This document shows, piece after piece, positions 11,321 to 22,770 of a stretch of 34,118 nucleotides of DNA. The notes under the pieces were generated by a model that was not told the DNA's origin, did no database searches, and worked only from the letters and a program-made list of their open reading frames with translations. The position numbers and the translations under genes were made by a program. This DNA comes from Symsagittifera roscoffensis (Eukaryota; Xenacoelomorpha; Acoela; Convolutidae), in contig NW_026970871.1 in assembly GCF_963678635.1 (NCBI RefSeq), positions 1 to 34,118 of the forward strand, written 5' to 3'. Every line of letters begins with the position of its first letter. Within the stretch, counting starts at the first letter, position 1.

Positions 11321-11989
11321 TTTCAGAAATATCGAAGTAAGGTTTTGTTTCCTAGGGTTGTTATTGGCTTTTACTGGTTTTGTTTTGGATTTGTGCCCAG
11401 ATTTAAGATGTAGGATTACAGGGTCAAGATTTGGTATTCTTGTAATAAGTGAAATGTCATTGTTTCTGTGTTTGGAAGAAATTTATCTTGATATTCTTTT
11501 CTTGATAGACGTATATTATCCGGGTGGTATTGTAAATTGAACATCCTACTGACTGTATACTGTTGGTTTAAATTGGGAGGATCTGGCAAATTTATAGCCT
11601 CTGTAAGATTTATCCTTTCCAATAATGGGAATGAGTTATTTCGTTGTGGTTTTGCTTAATTGTCTTTTGACTTGTATTGTTTTTTATCCAAGATGATTTT
11701 GGTATTTGTTTAAATGTGTTTTTCGCTTATAATGTATTTCATAGTGGTTATTTTGGCAATCTAGATAGAATGCGAAGTGAAGTGTTCTAAGGTCTTTATT
11801 CGCTTCGCGTCAAAGTCAGTTTCTACTGCATATTTCCATTCTAGCCGTGGTGATGTTCTGTCTTTTGCAAGAACGAATTTTTTATTTTGTGGTGCTTCTA
11901 CAGTTGTTTTTCCTGTTATCAATTCAGGTGGTGTATTTCGACTAGTGTATCTGGTAAAGCAAGTTTTTGCATGCTGTTCAAACTATATG

Positions 11990-13260
11990 TAGGTTCGGAA
12001 ATTCCTTAAAACAAAATGAAAACTATAAACGCTATGATTTGGTATTGATTTTTGTGTAGAAAAGTAGTAGAAAAACTATTGGCTTATGATCTGTAATAAA
12101 ACGGTTGGATGTTTTGATCCAAGGATTAAGAACTCATTTTCTGTCAATGTATATATTATGGCTGTACATTTTCTCATAATGGTAGAGAGTCTAATTTCTG
12201 CTTTTAAAAATGTCTTGGATTTGCTGATATGAGAATCATTTAATTTGTAATTTTAAGAGATCGTAGAAGTGCTGCACCAATTCCAAAGTTGGAGGAATCG
12301 CCTATAGCTTGAAATGGTTAGTCTGGATTTGGAGTTGCGTTGAAATTTGCTCTGTTAGAAGAGTTTTTATTTCATCGAAGCGTTTTTGATGTCCTAATGT
12401 CCATTCAAAGTTATTTTTTTTTTGGTTTCGGAGAATAATAAAAAATGATCTGAGATACAATTGCATTTTGTAAATGTATTTACTTAACAAGTTTAGCATT
12501 CCAAGAAACATTTGGATTTTTTTGTTTGATGGTGTTTTAAGTTATAAGATTTCATCTATTTGTGATTTTAAAGGTGTAATTGTGGTGCCTTTAATAATGT
12601 GTCCAAGGACTTTTACACGTGTAAGGAGAATCTGGGATTTATCTGGGGCTGCTTTCCTGTTTTTTTTTTCAATAAGATTTGGTGATATCTTCTTTTGTAT
12701 GAGACTGTATGAAAACATAGTATCAAATTGTCCTTACAATTTTGTTAAGAATTCATGGTTCAAAAATTTTACTCATAAATGCTGAAAAAAGTTGCTGGTC
12801 CTATGAATAACCATAGAAGAGTCTATTAAACTCGTTTTGTTGGTTTACATGAACCAATTGTGTTAGTCGACGTGATAGGTTTTCTAATAGTACTGTGTAT
12901 TTAGTTTTGTAAGGATTACTTGTATCGGTTCTATTTTGATTCATCGATTAGAGAATTCAAAGATCGTGCGTCTAGAACAATTTAAGTGATTCTCTTCCAG
13001 CGCGAAATATTACGGTGTGATTAAAGTGTTTCCTTTGGGTTGATGTTCTTTATTTACTGGTGAGATAATTTAATATTGCTCGAGGATATCTAAAAGTCGA
13101 TTTACTTTGTCCTGTAAATGTATTGGTATTTTGTTCGCGCGTTGCTTTTTCAAAATTGGATTCAAGTAGTAGATGTCGTGGTGAATGAATTTTTCCAACA
13201 TCGTATTTTGATCACCGTTGAGGCATTTTAATATAATTTCTTCTAGTTGCTTTCAAAATT
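11990..13260 (-). pseudogene. pol: Reverse transcriptase and RNase H
   Basis: The minus strand encodes the Ty3-type RT order: an N-terminal block with KVNRLLDILEQY and IISPVNKEH (about 13030-13110), the first catalytic region DARSLNSLIDES (about 12940-12975), the RLFYGYS..GPATFF block (about 12790-12830), and the C-terminal block KVLGHIIKG (about 12595-12620) followed by FLGMLNLLSKYI (12470-12510) and the connection ending HQKRFDEIKTLL. RNase H follows with DSSNFGIGAALL (about 12255-12290) and FITDHKPI (about 12080-12105). The YxDD region near 12700-12730 is not recognisable, probably through an indel. Several stops break the frame. It copies the element RNA into cDNA in intact relatives. Confidence 0.88.
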
Positions 13261-13967
13261 TTGAAAACTGAACATTGTCAGAAACTTTTGTCGTTCAACT
13301 GTATATTTTGAGATTCGAAACGTTGGTTTATAACAGGGGTTTTGTGAAATCATATGTGTTTCTTTTTGAATCAGTTGTAATATTTTTAATATATAGTTGT
13401 TTATTAAGAATTGATGATTAACAAATATCTTGTAATTTTAAAACATTTTTTATTTTGAATGGTATTTTTTGTATCGGTTGAATTGTTGCATTTGTTTTGC
13501 AGTAGCCTAAAAGTACTAAAGGGAGTGTAATTTTGTAGTGAATTGTTGTGTACATGTAGGGATATTATATCTTTGTTTGTATTTTCAGTGTTTTTGATAG
13601 TTGAAATCATTACTCAAAAAAATTTATGAATTGGTTTGATTTCAAGAGCAGACATATATTGCTTTTGTTTATTCAGATCAGTGTTATATTGATGTACTTG
13701 GTTGATAGAAAAGTCGTATACTTGTCCTGTTAGTGAATTCAGATGTTCTTTTTGTTGATTATAGAGGGTAAAATTTTGATAAAATTGTGGGTTAATTTTT
13801 GAATCTTTGGAAGAATCTTAGCGATGTATTACTTAGTCATTTATGTAATTGTAGTGATATGTAATTGACTATTTAAGATATTTTTAGTTGGGAGATAATT
13901 AGTTTAAAAAATAATTCCAACCAGATTTTGTTTTTTGTCTAGTATGTGGAATACTTGCTTGAAGGGT

Positions 13968-14177
13968 TTATCTTAAAGTTATTTTGGTCCCCTTGTTGGA
14001 GTTTGGATAAGGAATAATTGAACTTTTCCATATTTTTTTAGACTTGTGCCTTGTGCAGTGGCTAGTTGAGATTTTGGAAGAGAAAAGTTTTGGATGTAGA
14101 ATTTGAATCTCATTCCATGTAGGAATTTTAATATTGTATGATTCTGCACCGGAATCAATAAAAAAAGTTGGTTTCAA
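13968..14177 (-). pseudogene. pro: Retroviral-type aspartic protease remnant
   Basis: The 69-codon minus-strand frame opens with FFIDSGAESYNI, which holds the D-S-G-A active-site signature of retropepsins. The remaining conserved parts (the flap and the ILGxD-like block) are not clear. It lies between the gag zinc knuckle and RT, the normal place for the protease that matures Gag and Pol. Retropepsins work as dimers of about 100-130 residues, so this frame is short. Confidence 0.7.
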
Positions 14178-14454
14178 GATCTGGTGATTGAAACTTTTTC
14201 TTTTTTCGGGCGTTCTAAGAAAAGTGGGGTTGTTTCTATTGGTTATTTGTTGTTTTTTTGGTATATTTTGTTCATATTGCAGTTGGTTTTAATTACATGT
14301 AGAGTGTAAATTGTCGTTTCTTGATTTTTATTCGGTTCCTGAGGATTAAAAATTTCATTTTGGTTTCAATTGGTGTTTCTTATTTCTTTTCTATTTTAAG
14401 CATGTTAAAAGTAAGTGTGTTTTCCCTACCATTTTCGTCATGTGTGTATATGGA

Positions 14455-14841
14455 TTAACTGTAGTTCCGATTTTTCTGTATTGTCGATACCTGGAAGATC
14501 TGAATTTGTTTCATCTCTACATTGTACTTGATTAATTTGCCTTTGATGTTTTGGTGTACTGCTTCTGTAGTTTTGTTAGAATATTGAGAATTATTTCGAT
14601 GTGGTGACTGAGAATAATTTCTTGGTCTGTTGTGATATTTGTTGTTTCTTTTTCTAGGACTATCACGGCATCTATTGTTATAATTATTATCATATTGTCT
14701 ATTGGAGTAGTTTTGCAATCTAATATTCGAATGTTTTCGATTCCGACTATTTGATTGGTTTCGATTTCGACTAATTGAAGAATTTCTCGAACAATCATTG
14801 GAAAAGTGTTCCGAAATTTTGCATTGGTTTTGGGCCTTCAT
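14455..14841 (-). pseudogene. gag: Gag nucleocapsid remnant, Asn/Arg/Ser-rich
   Basis: The 128-codon frame starts with a zinc-knuckle-like C-x4-H-x4-C (CKISEHFSNDC), which lacks the first Cys of the usual CX2CX4HX4C. It continues with a strongly basic, N/R/S-rich tail (for example RNRNQSNSRNRK), as in nucleic-acid-binding tails of Gag. The overlapping frame 14532-14798 is a hydrophobic shadow. It is located just 5' of the protease. Confidence 0.6.
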
Positions 14842-17260
14842 TTAAAACTAAATTAGCTGTAACTGTATTTAGGTATTCTTCTACTGATTATTCAAGGTCT
14901 GTTCCTGTTCACACCCTGAGTGGTTTTTTACATGTGATAGTTGATCCACCCATAAGGTATGGGTTCAATGTCATTTGAAGTGATTATATTGTGTTTGGTA
15001 TTTTTTGTGTTTGGTATTTTTTTGGTAATTCGTGTTGTTGTTGATAATATGGTAATGGGATTTGGTTGCTAAACTTGAATATTTATATGGTTTTGTGGTT
15101 GCATACTATTATTTGAATACACCAATTTTTGTCGTTGAGGAAGGTGTTGTTCTTTTTGCCGTAATGAGTTCTGAGTTCATGTAGGGCTCAAAATATCTGG
15201 TTGATAAATACTATCTGGTTGATCAATTTTACTCCAATTGTTTTTTCGTGGGATACTATTGTACTGTTGTTGGTTTTGGTTGAATTAATCTTCATCATCG
15301 AAAAAGTCTGGTTGCTTTTTCCTGAACTGCTTGTTTGTTGGATTTTTTTTGTTGAAAAGTTTTGGTACGGTCTGTTTTTGTTTTTCATTAAAAAATATTG
15401 ACTGGGAACTGGTTGTGGTATCTATTGAGTGTGATTCTGTTCTTGTGATTGATTTTGCGTTGTGTATAGGGGTTTTACTATTGGGTTGCTAATGTTTATA
15501 TTTGCGATAAAAACATAATTGTTATTTGCTAAAATGTTTTTATTTGCGTGTATATGTTTATTGGATTGTCGTTGTTTTAGTTAATGGTCTATATGTTTGA
15601 TAATCCATATGAAAGTTTTTTGGAACAACGGATGGTTTGACTGTTGTGTAGTATTTTTTGTAGGAAGGGGGTGTTTTTATTGTGTGGTGTTGTGTGTGTT
15701 GGGTGAATTGAAGAATACTTTGATGAGATGTTGTAGGTATTGTTTCTACTATTTCTTCGTTTACAAACTCTGATGGGGCTTGAATATCCTGTTGTTCCCG
15801 AGTTCTTACTACCAGTAAGGGTTTTCTGTGGATTTATAAATATTAAATTTAAATTATTATCATGTCACGTGTCCTATCAATAAAAATTGTGTTAAAATTT
15901 AAGTGTGTTGCATCAATTGTGAGTGGAATTACTCTTAGTTAGTCTATGTGCACAGAGACAGTGGCGGTTGCCTCACTTGAAATACCATTGGGAATTTTGA
16001 AAATAATAATTTGAGGCCATTTAGGTTCACATATATAATCTGTTCCGTCTGCTTATATTGTTTCATTGTCTGAAATTTTTGGTCGAAAACTTTTTCTTGC
16101 TTTGGAGTTTAAATCTGAATGATGTACGAATAGTTCATTATGAACCATGCTCGGTTTCTTTGTAAATCAACGTTTACTATTTGTGATATTTTTTTTATCG
16201 GTGAGTGTTTCACGAATTGAATCTAAAAAATGCGAGAAAAGGTTAGTTTCTTGTCTTATTATTGCATGTCGAGATGCTTGAGGTGGTGATGTATATAATA
16301 CTTCGTTGGATTCTAATATAAAAATGTAACCCAAAATCATAGAAAAAAAAACATCTTTGGAGAAAATTGAGTTTGTTTTTTTTGTAAAATTTGATGTTGA
16401 ATACTTTTGATATATTCTATGAAAACCTTTGAGAAATCTTTTTTATATCATCTGTGTGTTGGTTGATTTGATAATTGTGGTGGTAGAATTTCGACAGTAA
16501 TTATACCGCAATGTGAAATGATATTACTGATGCTTGGCAAGAAATGATCGAATACTGGCTCAATAAAATAAATATTGTATAAAAAAATAAAGGTGTGGTG
16601 TCAGTTAGGAATGAAGATACTCTTAAATAATGCTAGGGTTCTAAACCATGCTAGGGTTCTTTGATGATCAATTTTTTTTCTGTGAATGAACTGAACCTAG
16701 AAATCGTGAGACAAGATTTATTTCTCGTCTTACTGTTGCGTGTCGAGATGTTTGCAGCAATGATACAGAAAATGATACATTTGATCCTAATTTAGAAACA
16801 TAGCTATAAAATGATAGAAAAACATCGTTTGCGAAAAATGAAACACTTCTCTGTATATTTTTGATATATTCTGAGAAAACTTTTGAAAAAGCTAATTCTA
16901 TATCATCTGTTTGGATTCGGTGTGGTTGTTGATTTGATAGTTGTGGTGGAGAATTTCGTTAGTAATTATACCGTAGTGTGAAGTGATATTTTTGATGCCT
17001 GGTAAAGGGTGATCGAATACTTGAGTTTTGATTTTTACTTCAGGAAAACTTTGTTTTCATGGGCTACTTTTTTTTTCGAACAAAATTGCAGTTAGGTTAT
17101 GGCAAAGTTGTACTCATCCTCTATCGGGATCGCTTTGTGGGTGAATGACAACGGAAAGAATAGAATCATTGTCTCAATTTTCATCAATTTGAATCATTTG
17201 TCGTGCGGAACTACTGTTATTGTGTAACTTTCAATATACCTCATAGGTTGATTCCATTTA
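14842..17260 (-). pseudogene. gag: Gag N-terminal and capsid region, decayed
   Basis: Coding-like minus-strand blocks precede the zinc knuckle: a block around PQSDPDRG and LFEKKS (about 17060-17150), one around FDHPLPGIKN (about 16980-17030), and one holding SRHATVRREINLVSRFL (about 16690-16755). The last block has a second diverged copy (SRHAIIRQETNLFSHFL, about 16220-16275). From 15188-15400 the frame is Q/N/S/K-rich. There is no known motif in the N-terminal part. Assignment as Gag rests on position between leader and protease. Confidence 0.5.
16215..17027 (-). repeat. Diverged ~340-bp direct repeat inside gag
   Basis: Two related blocks at about 16215-16562 and 16690-17027 are offset by 465-474 bp. 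Anchors are TGTCGAGATG at 16267 and 16741, TTTGATATATTCT near 16405 and 16860, ATATCATCTGT, TTGATTTGATA.TTGTGGTGG, TAATTATACCG and GATGC.TGG near 16529 and 16994. Both copies look coding on the minus strand, so the duplication likely lay within the protein. Confidence 0.8.
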
Positions 17261-19095
17261 TAGAAACTTACTAGTTGGCAAAGGTATGATTTTTGTATTC
17301 TGCGTTTACCTTTTATAGATGATGCCGTTTTGGATTTTGACTCCGAAAAATATTTTTGGTCGTTCTTTGGTTTTTTTTATTGTCAAATAAATCTCGAAGA
17401 CGTTGAAGTTTTTGAATTGTGGTCGAGTCAGATTCCAAAACTGCGTTTCGTGTTCCGGAAAATTTTCAATGAACATTCTGGTTTTGTTTTGTGATTATTA
17501 CCTTTTAACTTTTTTTTTGAAATCTAATGTATCCTATTTATCGTTTATATGGTGTAATTACAAGATCGTACATTTGGTTGTTGAAAAAAAACTATTGTGA
17601 AGTACTTTTGTTTGTTTGTTCCCTAGATTATCTCTTGACTTAAGTTGAGAATGATGGTTGCAAAATCTAGGGGCTAAGTTTTTTGGTTTTCTAAACTGTT
17701 GTTTCATACGAGTTTAGTGAGGTTATCCTAATTTTGGGGCATATATTAGCGAGTATAGACGGGTTGGAGAGAGAGTATATCAATTCGTTAGGTTGATGTT
17801 GAATTTTCTTGGTGGCTACGATTTATAAAAAAAAACCTACTTAATTCTACTTAGGGTTGTGATTTGTGAACCAGGGTTGCAGAAAAGTAAATCAGTCCTC
17901 AAGGTTCATGTATAATTAAAACACAAGTAGATCACTATTTTAGATGTTAATATTGCATTTTCTTGGTGGCTACGATTTATAAATAAAAACCTACTTAATT
18001 CTACTTAGGGTTGTGATTTGTGATCAAGGGTTGGAGAAAAGTAAATCAGTCCTCAAGGTTCATGTATAATTAGAACACAAGTATATCACTATTTTAGATT
18101 CTACAAAGTTTATGAATGTTTTAGTCTGGGTCAACTAAGAGGAGGGGCACAAGTGAAGGAAGAGAAACCAAAGTTCTTCACTGTTTATCTCAATTAAAAT
18201 GGTTAGTTGTTCAAAAGTTTCTTTTAATATTGGTTCGTTAATAGGAGTTGGTGAGTGAATCGACGTTTGAGGTCGTTAGACTCTTTTTATTAGGTGGGGA
18301 GAAGAAAAAAGTTCTGATTGATCCAAGGAAAACCTTGATGATCAAACATATATAGATGAATTAAAGCTTAAAATTAAGTTTGAAATGAAAGGTTTAAGGA
18401 TATCCTTGATGGTCTGGTTTCAAGAAATTTTAGATTATTACAAAACAAGCATAGGCCTTGTCAAAAATTAATTTTAAAGTTTAAATTTAGTGAAAGATTA
18501 TAAATTTTTCAAAAGGTTGATTTAAAAATTGAAATGTTAAATGATATTAGTTTCTAAATGATTTTGGTTTTTTTTAGATGAAGGAACAAGGAAACTTGAT
18601 TGTGCGATGACGAGTGTGAGAAGCAAAGAGTTTTTCTAAATCGAAATCTAACTTTAATTTATGTACTGACTAATTTTTTTTTTTGAACAAATTTTACATT
18701 TACAAAACTTTGTTAACTTACTGCAGATTTAAGGAAATGAACGACACTCGTATCTTTTTACCAGTCGTTATTATCTTATCTAAAATGGCATACATCATTC
18801 AAAAGTAATGGCTTGAAAATGAATCTTATTGCCCCAAGTAATTTTTTTTCTTGTAAGAAAATGAAAGTCTACTGCACAGAGAACTTTGAAGACAAATCGT
18901 TTCTTGATATAGAAGCTTAGTCTTCTGTACGGGTTTTGACCTGGTGTTTGCCGTATCGTTTGGAGTAGTAGACTTATTGAGACGTAGAGACATACTTATT
19001 AAATCTTCTATACAATCTAACATCTTGCAATGTATTTTGGATTTTACTTCTATTTTGAAATTGCTAAATCTAAGTTTGTTAGGAGGTCTTCTTCG
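17261..19095 (-). other. Long 5' leader of the retroelement
   Basis: About 1.8 kb lies between the PBS-like site and the first coding-like blocks of gag. No convincing gene is present: the frames at 17403-17600 (+) and 18826-19140 (-) have no motif, and the latter runs across the PBS into the LTR. Most of this stretch (about 17320-19095) is repeated in inverted form at about 21090-22770, so it belongs to the element family and not to the host. Confidence 0.65.
17803..18110. repeat. 154-bp tandem duplication in the leader
   Basis: Units starting ATTTTCTTGGTGGCTACGAT occur at 17803 and 17957, both continuing through CTACTTAGGGTTGTGATTTG and AGTCCTCAAGGTTCATGTAT. They are nearly identical. The inverted second element has only one unit at the equivalent place (about 22160-22260), so the duplication is specific to this copy. 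Confidence 0.9.
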
Positions 19096-19113
19096 AGACT
19101 CTTGGTCGCACCA
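19096..19113 (-). other. Primer-binding-site-like sequence
   Basis: Two bases after the 5' LTR the minus strand reads TGGTGCGACCAAGAGTC. TGG is the complement of the CCA end of tRNAs, and this is the exact place of a PBS. The second copy has TGGTGCGACAAAGAACC at the same place (about 21074-21090). I could not assign a tRNA. Confidence 0.6.
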
Positions 19114-19115
19114 GA

Positions 19116-19499
19116 TGAGTTTAAGTCCGGGTTGGCTCATTCATAGAGCAATTTGAGATAATGTACACCGTCTGTCCGGGAAATTATTTTCGGTCGGATA
19201 GATTCGTGCAACTTGTTAGTCTTATACCAATCCTAATCTTACTCCTATATCTCCTAGTCTCAATAGATCTAGTGTATACTGGTATTTGCGAGTTAGATAT
19301 CAGGAACTATATTGAAGGAGAATAACTGTCTTCTAAGTTATATTTATTTTGTTCTATTGCTGAAACTATGAAAAGTTTCAGCGTTACAAATAATTGTAAG
19401 TGTTAGTTATGGATCATGATTGGTTTGTTAGAAATATTTTTAGAGATAAGTTTATCTATAACATAATTGGATCTCATTACTGGTTTTAAACTGGTCCGA
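19116..19499 (-). repeat. 5' LTR of the giant retroelement
   Basis: This 384-bp copy is the partner of 1139-1528. It starts TGAGTTTA and ends GGTCCGA, so the terminal CA has become GA. The flanking TAGT at 19500-19503 matches 1135-1138. Confidence 0.85.
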
Positions 19500-19503
19500 T
19501 AGT

Positions 19504-20678
19504 TTTAGTTTTTGACAACAAATCATTATTACTCCGTGTTTTCCTTCGTTGAATAAAAATGCTTAAAAGACAATTCCATACTTGAAAACTAACAAAAACG
19601 TTTATCATATCATTTCCACTAGCTGTTTCATGAAAACGTTTGTCTTAAAAAAAGTTGATATATCACGGCATTACCAAAAATATAAAAAACGCAAAAACAA
19701 ACAAAAAGACTGATTACATTTCGAAGACATATCTGCCTTTTTCTTTTAAAAAATCAAATATTGCTACCTGATCAGTTTCTATTTGTGGTCACTATCAAGC
19801 AAGCTCTTTTCACGTGGTTAAAATATTTAGATCAAAAATTTCAAGTAAAATATTCGTTTTGTTTCTTGGTAAAATTTTTCACAATATCTTGCATGGAAAA
19901 ACTGCAACTACAAAATGGAAGTTCAGTATGGCACTACATTGGAAAATATCCTTCTGTTGCTACTTTTATACGGTTGTTTCTAAGAAGTAGCATGCCAAGC
20001 ATTTGTTCGAAAATTAAAAATATATGATTAGCAGTTTTCGTCAACCCTGTTTACCGTTTGTTTATTATATGCAGCTCCTAACACTCTAACAAAATAGTTT
20101 ATAAAGCTGAGTTACGGTACATAAATTACAACAATTCTTAAGAAATTGGTGAGAGATTTGGTCCCGCAAAGCGTATTACCCTGGATATATCTATTACAAG
20201 ATAACTTCAAAGATTTTTATTTTATGTAATATAGCCCGAAAGACAGCCCACTCTCGTCAACTAAGTTTTATTTAGTTTAAAACGTCGCCTGCTTTGAGGT
20301 TATAAGTATGTCAGCTCTATAAAACTGTTGGCACTCAAATTGCTATAGTTAATGCAGTACCATATGGAGCAGCCTTCGGGTCAACAGGTCAACAGGGGGA
20401 GTCGAATCTCTGAGGTGGGGCACAATCTTATAGAACACATGATTTTCTTTGAAAATTAGATTGGCTTGGTGTAACGGTCTTTGCAAAAAAAAATACTGGG
20501 ATGGGCTGCATCACCTATTTCGTTCTGATTTTAAAAGTTGCTGAAAACAAGACATTTAACAAAAGTTTTGATCAAAGTTTCTTTAAAAGATATTTTTGAA
20601 ATAGTACTCTAGTGTTAGATAAAAGCTATTTCGTTTGTTAACCGAAAATCTTGAAATATTAACTGGGATAATCTGTAT
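19504..20678. other. Spacer between two head-to-head elements
   Basis: I see no supported gene in this 1.18-kb stretch. An 88-codon plus-strand frame (19761-20027) has no motif or splice context. The stretch is probably host DNA or an older, unrecognised repeat. Confidence 0.45.
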
Positions 20679-22770
20679 TGGAAACAGTTTAAAACTAGTA
20701 ATTTTATCCAAATGTATTACTAACTAATCAATTACAAACACTTACTCTAAGTTCCATAACTAACACTTACTCTAAGTTCCATAACTAACACTTACTATAT
20801 ATTGTATAGCTGAAACTATTCATAGTTACAGCAACAGAACAGAATAAATATAACTTAGCAAACAGTCGTCGTTCCTCTCCAGAACAGTTCCTGATATCTT
20901 ATCTCGCAAATACCAGTATACACTAGATCTAATGAGACTAGGAGATATAGGAGTAAGATTAAGATCGGTATTAGACTAAGAAATTGCACGAATCAATCCG
21001 GCCAAAAATGAGATAGAGTGACAAACAGACGGTGTACTTTATCTGAAAATACTCTATGAGTAGGCCACCCCTGGTGGTGCGACAAAGAACCTCGAACAAA
21101 GACCTCAACCAATTTACATTTAGAAATTTCAAAATAGATAAAATTTCCAAGATCCAAACACATAACACAAAAATGTTAAAAAGTATTTAAAACTTACCTC
21201 CACGTACCAATAATTCTAATCAGTACCAAAAAAAATTCAAGCTTCCACCTGGTCAAAACCCGAATAACGGAACGAGCCGCTACATCGAGAAACAAAAATG
21301 CAAACTGCAACGACTACTTCCCTACAAGATTATCAATGCAGTATTTTTTCTTTCCTAAAGCACGAAAAAGTTTCCTTGGAGAAGTTAGATTCATTTCCAA
21401 GCCTCAATAATGATGTAAAACCATATCAAATAACATAATAACGACTGATAAAAAGATATAAATGTCGTTCATTCCAAACAAATCTGCAGTAACTTTAAAA
21501 CTTTTTTAAATTTAAAAATTAATTGAAAAAAAATACAAAAAATAGTTGGTAAATCGATTCAAAGTTAGTTTTTTTGATTTACAAACAATTTCTTGCTTCC
21601 AATGGATTCCCATCTTCTTTCTTTCACAAATCAAGCTTACTTGCTTCTTCATCTAAAACATAACCATAATCACTCAAAAATTAATATAATTTAAATATTG
21701 AATTTTTAAACCAATCCTTTCTTAAGTTTGTAAACATTCTCTCATCTTAAACTTTCACCATAAAATTGGCAGGGCTTATCCGTGTTTCGTAACAACCTAA
21801 ATGCTATTTAAAAACAGATCATCAAGGCTACCCTTGGATCTTTATAATTTGAACCTAATTTTAAATCTCAAATTGTTTAAAAATATTTAATCATCAATGC
21901 TTTCCATGGATCAATTAGAACAAATTTGTTTTCCTTACCTCTTAATAAAAGGTGTCTAACGACCTCAAACGTCGATTCACTCTCCAAATCTTATAATTGA
22001 CCTAAGACTAATAGAAGTTTACGAATAATTAACCGTTTTTATTAAAACAATCAGTGAAGAACTTCGTTCACTTATCCTTCGCTCGAGCCCCTCCTCTTAA
22101 TTGACCCAGGCTAAAACCATCAGAGTATTAGTAAATTAAAATAGTATCTAACATTCTACTCGTTATCTAACTATACTTGATCCTTGTGAATTGATTTACT
22201 ATCCGCCAACCCTCGATCATAAATCAAAACCCTAAGTATGATTTAAAAAATTTTGATAAAATAGAACTTAATCACCGTGAAAGTACAGTATCATTCTAAC
22301 AAATTGATATAGTCTCTCTCCAACCATTTTAAACTCGAAAATCTACGCCCCAAGATTAGAATAACCTGACAGAAATCGTATGAACCAACAGTTTAGGAAA
22401 TCATAATACCTAGCCCTAGATTTTGCAACCATCATTCTAACACTTATGTCAAGAGATAATCTAGGAAACAAACAAACAAATGTACTTCACAATAGATTTT
22501 TTTCAGCATTAAAACATACGATCTTGTAATTACACCATATGAACAAAAAATAGGATACATTAGATTTAAAAAAAAAGCAAGTAAAAAGGCAAAAATTACA
22601 AAAACAAAATAATCATCAAAATTTTTCCGGAACACGAAACGCAGTTTTGAAGTCTGACTCGACCACAATTCAAAAACTTCAAAGTCTTCGAGATTTAATT
22701 GACAATAAAATTGAACCAATAGCTGACCAAAAAATACTTTTCGGAATCAGAATTCAAAACGTCGGAATCA
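20679..22770 (+). mobile_element. Second copy of the LTR family, 5' LTR plus leader only
   Basis: This stretch is the inverted counterpart of 17320-19499. The LTR (20679 to about 21073) starts TGGAAACAG and shares GCAAATACCAGTATACACTAGATC with the other LTRs in reverse complement. The PBS-like TGGTGCGAC follows at about 21074, then the leader. Homology ends near 22770 (last clear match CGGAATCAGAATTCAAAACG), before gag. The 3' end of the LTR has lost about 10 bp. No coding part remains. Confidence 0.8.
20738..20790. repeat. 25-bp tandem duplication in the second LTR
   Basis: CTTACTCTAAGTTCCATAAC starts at 20741 and again at 20766. It is absent from the other two LTRs. Confidence 0.9.

Larger units (their letters stand above)
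1139..19499 (-). mobile_element. Giant Ty3/gypsy-type LTR retroelement, 18.4 kb
   Basis: The element is bounded by two direct LTRs (1139-1528 and 19116-19499) that begin TG. Both end in A, and the left copy ends in CA. The bases TAGT lie just outside each end (1135-1138 and 19500-19503), as expected for a 4-bp target duplication. All recognisable coding runs on the minus strand, so the 5' LTR is at the high coordinate. Inside, in order, are leader, gag with zinc-knuckle remnant, aspartic protease, reverse transcriptase, RNase H, integrase and several post-integrase frames. Protease-RT-RNase H-integrase order is the Ty3/gypsy (Metaviridae) order. Many frameshifts and stops make it non-autonomous. 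At 18.4 kb it is far longer than the usual 5-10 kb, partly because of duplications, a foldback insertion and a long 3' region. The coding strand is A/C-rich, so the given strand is T/G-rich from about 3.5 to 19 kb. Confidence 0.85.

Noticed and set aside
8234-15401. Plus-strand open frames (8234-8419, 8629-8880, 9218-9442, 11358-11540, 12474-12785, 15201-15401).
   Set aside because: The minus strand holds recognisable retroelement genes here; the T/G-rich strand simply has few stops in some frames.
18826-19140. A 104-codon minus-strand frame over the PBS and LTR end.
   Set aside because: It crosses the LTR/PBS boundary, has no motif, and is not open in the inverted copy.
20340-20480. A GGTTCGAAT-like box (GGGAGTCGAATCTC) that suggests a tRNA.
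   Set aside because: No acceptor stem, D-arm or anticodon arm can be paired around it.
22444-22719. A 91-codon hydrophobic minus-strand frame.
   Set aside because: It lies in the antisense of the second copy's leader and follows from T-rich composition.
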